Source: Tyto alba (taxonomy: Eukaryota > Chordata > Aves > Strigiformes > Tytonidae). From it: DNA of 64,000 bases. Position numbers and translations under genes: made by a program. Below, piece by piece: positions 61,647 through 64,000 of the stretch; positions within the stretch are counted from its first letter, which is position 1; every line of letters starts with the position of its first letter. The notes under the pieces are model-generated. The model ran no database searches. It worked only from the letters and a program-made list of their open reading frames with translations, and had not been told where the DNA came from. The stretch is taken from NCBI RefSeq assembly GCF_018691265.1, contig NW_024881300.1, positions 6,151,546 to 6,215,545 on the forward strand, given 5' to 3'.

Positions 61647-62721
61647 TGCTGTGGTTTGAGCCTGGTCAGCAGCCAACCACCACGCAGCCACTCTTTCTCC
61701 CTTCTCTTCCAGCAATAAGAAGGGACAGAGAGCCAGGCTTGGGGTTCGAGATAGGACTGGGATGGGGAAAAAAATCCCTCTTTATGGTCACGAGCAAGAG
61801 GCAGACTCGTTAGGGGAAGAAAAAAAAGAACATACATTTATTACAGACACTAACAACACATAACAGACTAGGACAGCGAGAAACACTGCCACATCTTGAG
61901 AACACCTTCCCCCCACCCCTCCCTTCTTCCTGGGCTCAGCTCTGCTCCTGATATCTCTACCTCCTCCCCCAGTGGCGCAGGGGCAGGGAATGGGGGGGGG
62001 CGCAGTCAGTGCTGCCACTTCTTCCATCTTCGGTGGGGGGAGATCCCGGAACTTGTTCCCCCTGCTCCATCGTGGTCCCCTTCTGACAGGAGACAGTCCT
62101 CCACAAACTTCCTCTCATGTGAGTTCCTCCCACGGGCCTCAGCGTTCCCCACACTGCTCCGTTGTGAGTCACCAACTTTCTCCAACTGGATTCCCTCCCA
62201 CGGCTGCAGCCCTTCCTGAGCTGCTCCGGCGTGGGACACCCCCACATGCTGCAATCCTCCCAGCACTGAATTACAGCAGCAGGGCTACCTCTTCCTACAA
62301 GACCCCGGCCTTCTTTGGGCACAGCACCTTGATGACCCAGGCGGAAGCCACAGGCCATAAATCAGTGTCTGCTCCACTGTAGATCTTCATGGGTGGCAGG
62401 GGGGGCCACCCTGCCGTCTCACCACAGGATACAGGGGGGTCTCTGCTCCGGCACACCTCCTCCCTCCTTTCTTCCTCTGTTCCTCCACTGACCTTGGTGT
62501 TCACGCAGCTGCAGCAACTCCTCCTCACAAGTCCGACTGCCCGTCACCACGTCCCTTCTTAAATACGTTATCACAGAGGTGCAGCTGGTTGGCTCAGTTT
62601 CCCAACAAAAGTGGAGCTGGCTTGGAGCTGGGGGAGCTTTGAGAAGCTTCTCACAGAGGGCCGCCCCTATAGCCCCCTCCCCTGCCACCAAAAACCTCCA
62701 CCACTCACTCAACCCAGGACA
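61647..62721 (-). mobile_element. solo ERVL-type LTR (1.075 kb), copy B, inverted
   Basis: Same LTR family as 45923-46992 but on the minus strand, about 96% similar by eye. Read on minus it begins TGTCCTGGGTTGAG (62721) and ends GCTCAAACCACAGCA (61647). The flanks are ATTGG (61642-61646) and ATTGG (62722-62726), a perfect 5-bp duplication different from that of copy A. The TATA-like TATTTAAG is at 62558-62565 and AATAAA at 61837-61842, both on minus. It differs by small indels, for example an added TGTGT-like insertion upstream of the poly(A) signal and fewer C in the poly(C) run. No internal retroviral sequence remains. Confidence 0.93.
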
Positions 62722-64000
62722 ATTGGCTTTTGCTAAAATTCAGAACTTTCTCTGTAACGAATTTTACAGGTCTAGGCATTTATTTCTAACCTCTGAGAGG
62801 AGCAAGTGTTTCACAGCTATCAGTTTGGCAAACAAACTGTATTAGATCTCTGTGACAATTTAAATTGGATTTGCAGTGTCAGAGACTGAACAACCCTATT
62901 TTGCAGCAGTTGTCAATGTTACATCTGCATCACGTGTTCCGGTTGTGGATTAACTACAAAGATTTGGGGATGCTACCTTTATCAGCCAATCTGCAACATG
63001 TGTAAACTACAAATCAATGTAGAGATGATAGATGAGGGAGAAATCAATCAATTAGTCACAGGATTATTTTCTGAAATATTACTGAGTTTCACTTAGTTGA
63101 CTTGTTTTGGTGTTTTATGGAATTTGCATGATGAGCTGTTTATGCAAAAGAAGCAATCTTACTTATGGACTTAAATTGGATGGTGCTTCTTTTAACTCAA
63201 GTTGAAAAATTATTTTTCTTGCTTGCTATCACTCATATTTGATTTTTTTTTTTTTTTTTTAAACAGGAGAGTTGCACTGTGAACAATGCTGGATATCACC
63301 ACTGGAAATGGCTGCTTATTTTACTGGTGAAGTTTTCAACTCTAATAGTAAGTATCTGCAATATCCTGAGGACTGTGGAGAAGTTTTCCTTAAGATGTCA
63401 TAATTTACAGTTGTGGACCCAACTGGGAAGAGCTCAGATCTTTTAAAATTTACTGATACATAATACCATGAGAGCTGGTTTTGAATGCTTAGCATTTGAG
63501 AATCTAGTTTTTTACTGGTAGGCTTATTGTTATATCTGTAAAATTATGTCCCATCCATTCTTAAATCTAGCTTACGGACCATTGAGATAAGTAGGTTAAA
63601 ATGAAATCTCTTCACTTTTGTGAATTGAACTGACACATTTTCTTCCAGCTCAATTTGCTATTGAAATATCTGTTTCTGAGATGCCCTTTGCCTTAGAAGA
63701 ATTGTAGATTATGCATTTCATGCCTCTGCTGTATTCTAATGAAGGTGAGGCACATTTCGAATGAAACACCTGTCGATAAATATGGACACATACAGTACCT
63801 AAACTACAATTTTCATGAAGCAAATAAGTGGGACGATATTTGAAGCTGAATTGGTAAATAGGGACATATTATTTTACTGTAATTTGAAATTGCAGTATCT
63901 TTTGTATAATTGCTATGAGTAATTGTGGCGCTTTCTTGTAACATTAAATGAGTTTAAAGCAAATATTTTGCATGTATTTCTAGTGAGATGTATATATTTT
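62722..64000. other. AT-rich DNA to the window edge, with one candidate exon
   Basis: No recognised gene or repeat. Contains an 18-base T-run (63243-63260) that leads into the candidate exon at 63267-63347, listed separately. Confidence 0.5.
63267..63347 (+). other. candidate internal exon with good splice sites
   Basis: An 18-T run followed by AAACAG (63261-63266) forms a strong acceptor, and the segment ends at a near-ideal donor, GTAAGTATCT, starting at 63348. The 81-nt segment between them is open in two forward frames. In one, the whole segment reads as 27 codons (start ESCTVNN) with a hydrophobic second half. In the other, an ATG at 63308 with purine at -3 and G at +4 opens MAAYFTGEVFNSN into the donor. 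Neither peptide is one I recognise. It may be a rare exon of a coding gene or lncRNA, or a cryptic exon inside a large intron. If real, transcription is left to right. Confidence 0.25.

Noticed and set aside
61788..62712. ORFs of 79-136 codons in the second 1.07-kb LTR
   Set aside because: Same reason: they are within the LTR, and frames differ from the first copy by indels.
1..64000. tRNA, rRNA, CRISPR, mitochondrial insert
   Set aside because: No tRNA-like A/B boxes with CCA-side stem, no rRNA stretches, no regularly spaced repeats and no mitochondrial gene sequence were recognised on reading both strands.

Overview
This window is AT-rich, repeat-sparse nuclear DNA from a vertebrate, almost certainly a bird. 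The evidence is 5'-truncated CR1 LINE copies carrying the typical 3'-end sequence, plus three solo LTRs of two ERVL-type families typical of avian genomes, each flanked by 5-bp target-site duplications (one of these duplications has a mismatch). No Alu, B1/B2 or L1 copies were seen. The species cannot be named from the sequence alone.

I find no convincing protein-coding gene in 64 kb. Nearly all open frames are short, and the longer ones mostly fall in GC-rich repeat sequence. The window therefore looks intergenic, or like the inside of a very large intron. A few places resemble splice acceptors with short open frames (near 100, 49035, 55478 and 63267, all on +). They are reported as candidates only.

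Layout: 1-6.2 kb, unique AT-rich DNA with one candidate terminal exon at the left edge. 6.25-7.01 kb, CR1 (+). 11.03-12.05 kb, an LTR/ERV-like block with two kinds of internal duplication. 13.89-14.11 kb, an A/C-rich T-poor tract. 16.62-17.07 kb, an isolated GC/CpG-rich island with short inverted ends. 17-33 kb, AT-rich DNA with a T-free (CAAAA)-type tract at 25.9 kb, an unidentified 147-codon ORF on the minus strand at 26.1-26.6 kb and a MIR-like relic at 31.5 kb. 33.36-33.61 kb, a pyrimidine tract and GC-richer block. 34.72-35.31 kb, solo LTR (-). 36.33-36.88 kb, a second young CR1 (+), about 97% identical to the first over the shared part. 39.9-40.1 kb, an ancient CR1/L3-like relic (-). 45.92-46.99 kb, solo ERVL LTR (+). 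52.69-53.18 kb, an older CR1 (-). 56.50-56.62 kb, an A-free T/G tract with (TG)n. 60.5-60.6 kb, a MIR-like relic. 61.65-62.72 kb, a second copy of the 1.07-kb ERVL LTR, in inverted orientation. 62.7-64 kb, AT-rich DNA with a well-formed candidate exon.

There is no operon or pathway to describe. The main history recorded here is retrotransposition (CR1), ERV insertion followed by LTR-LTR recombination that left solo LTRs, and growth of low-complexity tracts. I did not find a clear undescribed biological system. The most useful leads are the candidate exon at 63267-63347, the 147-codon ORF, the unclassified 1-kb block at 11 kb and the GC island at 16.6 kb.
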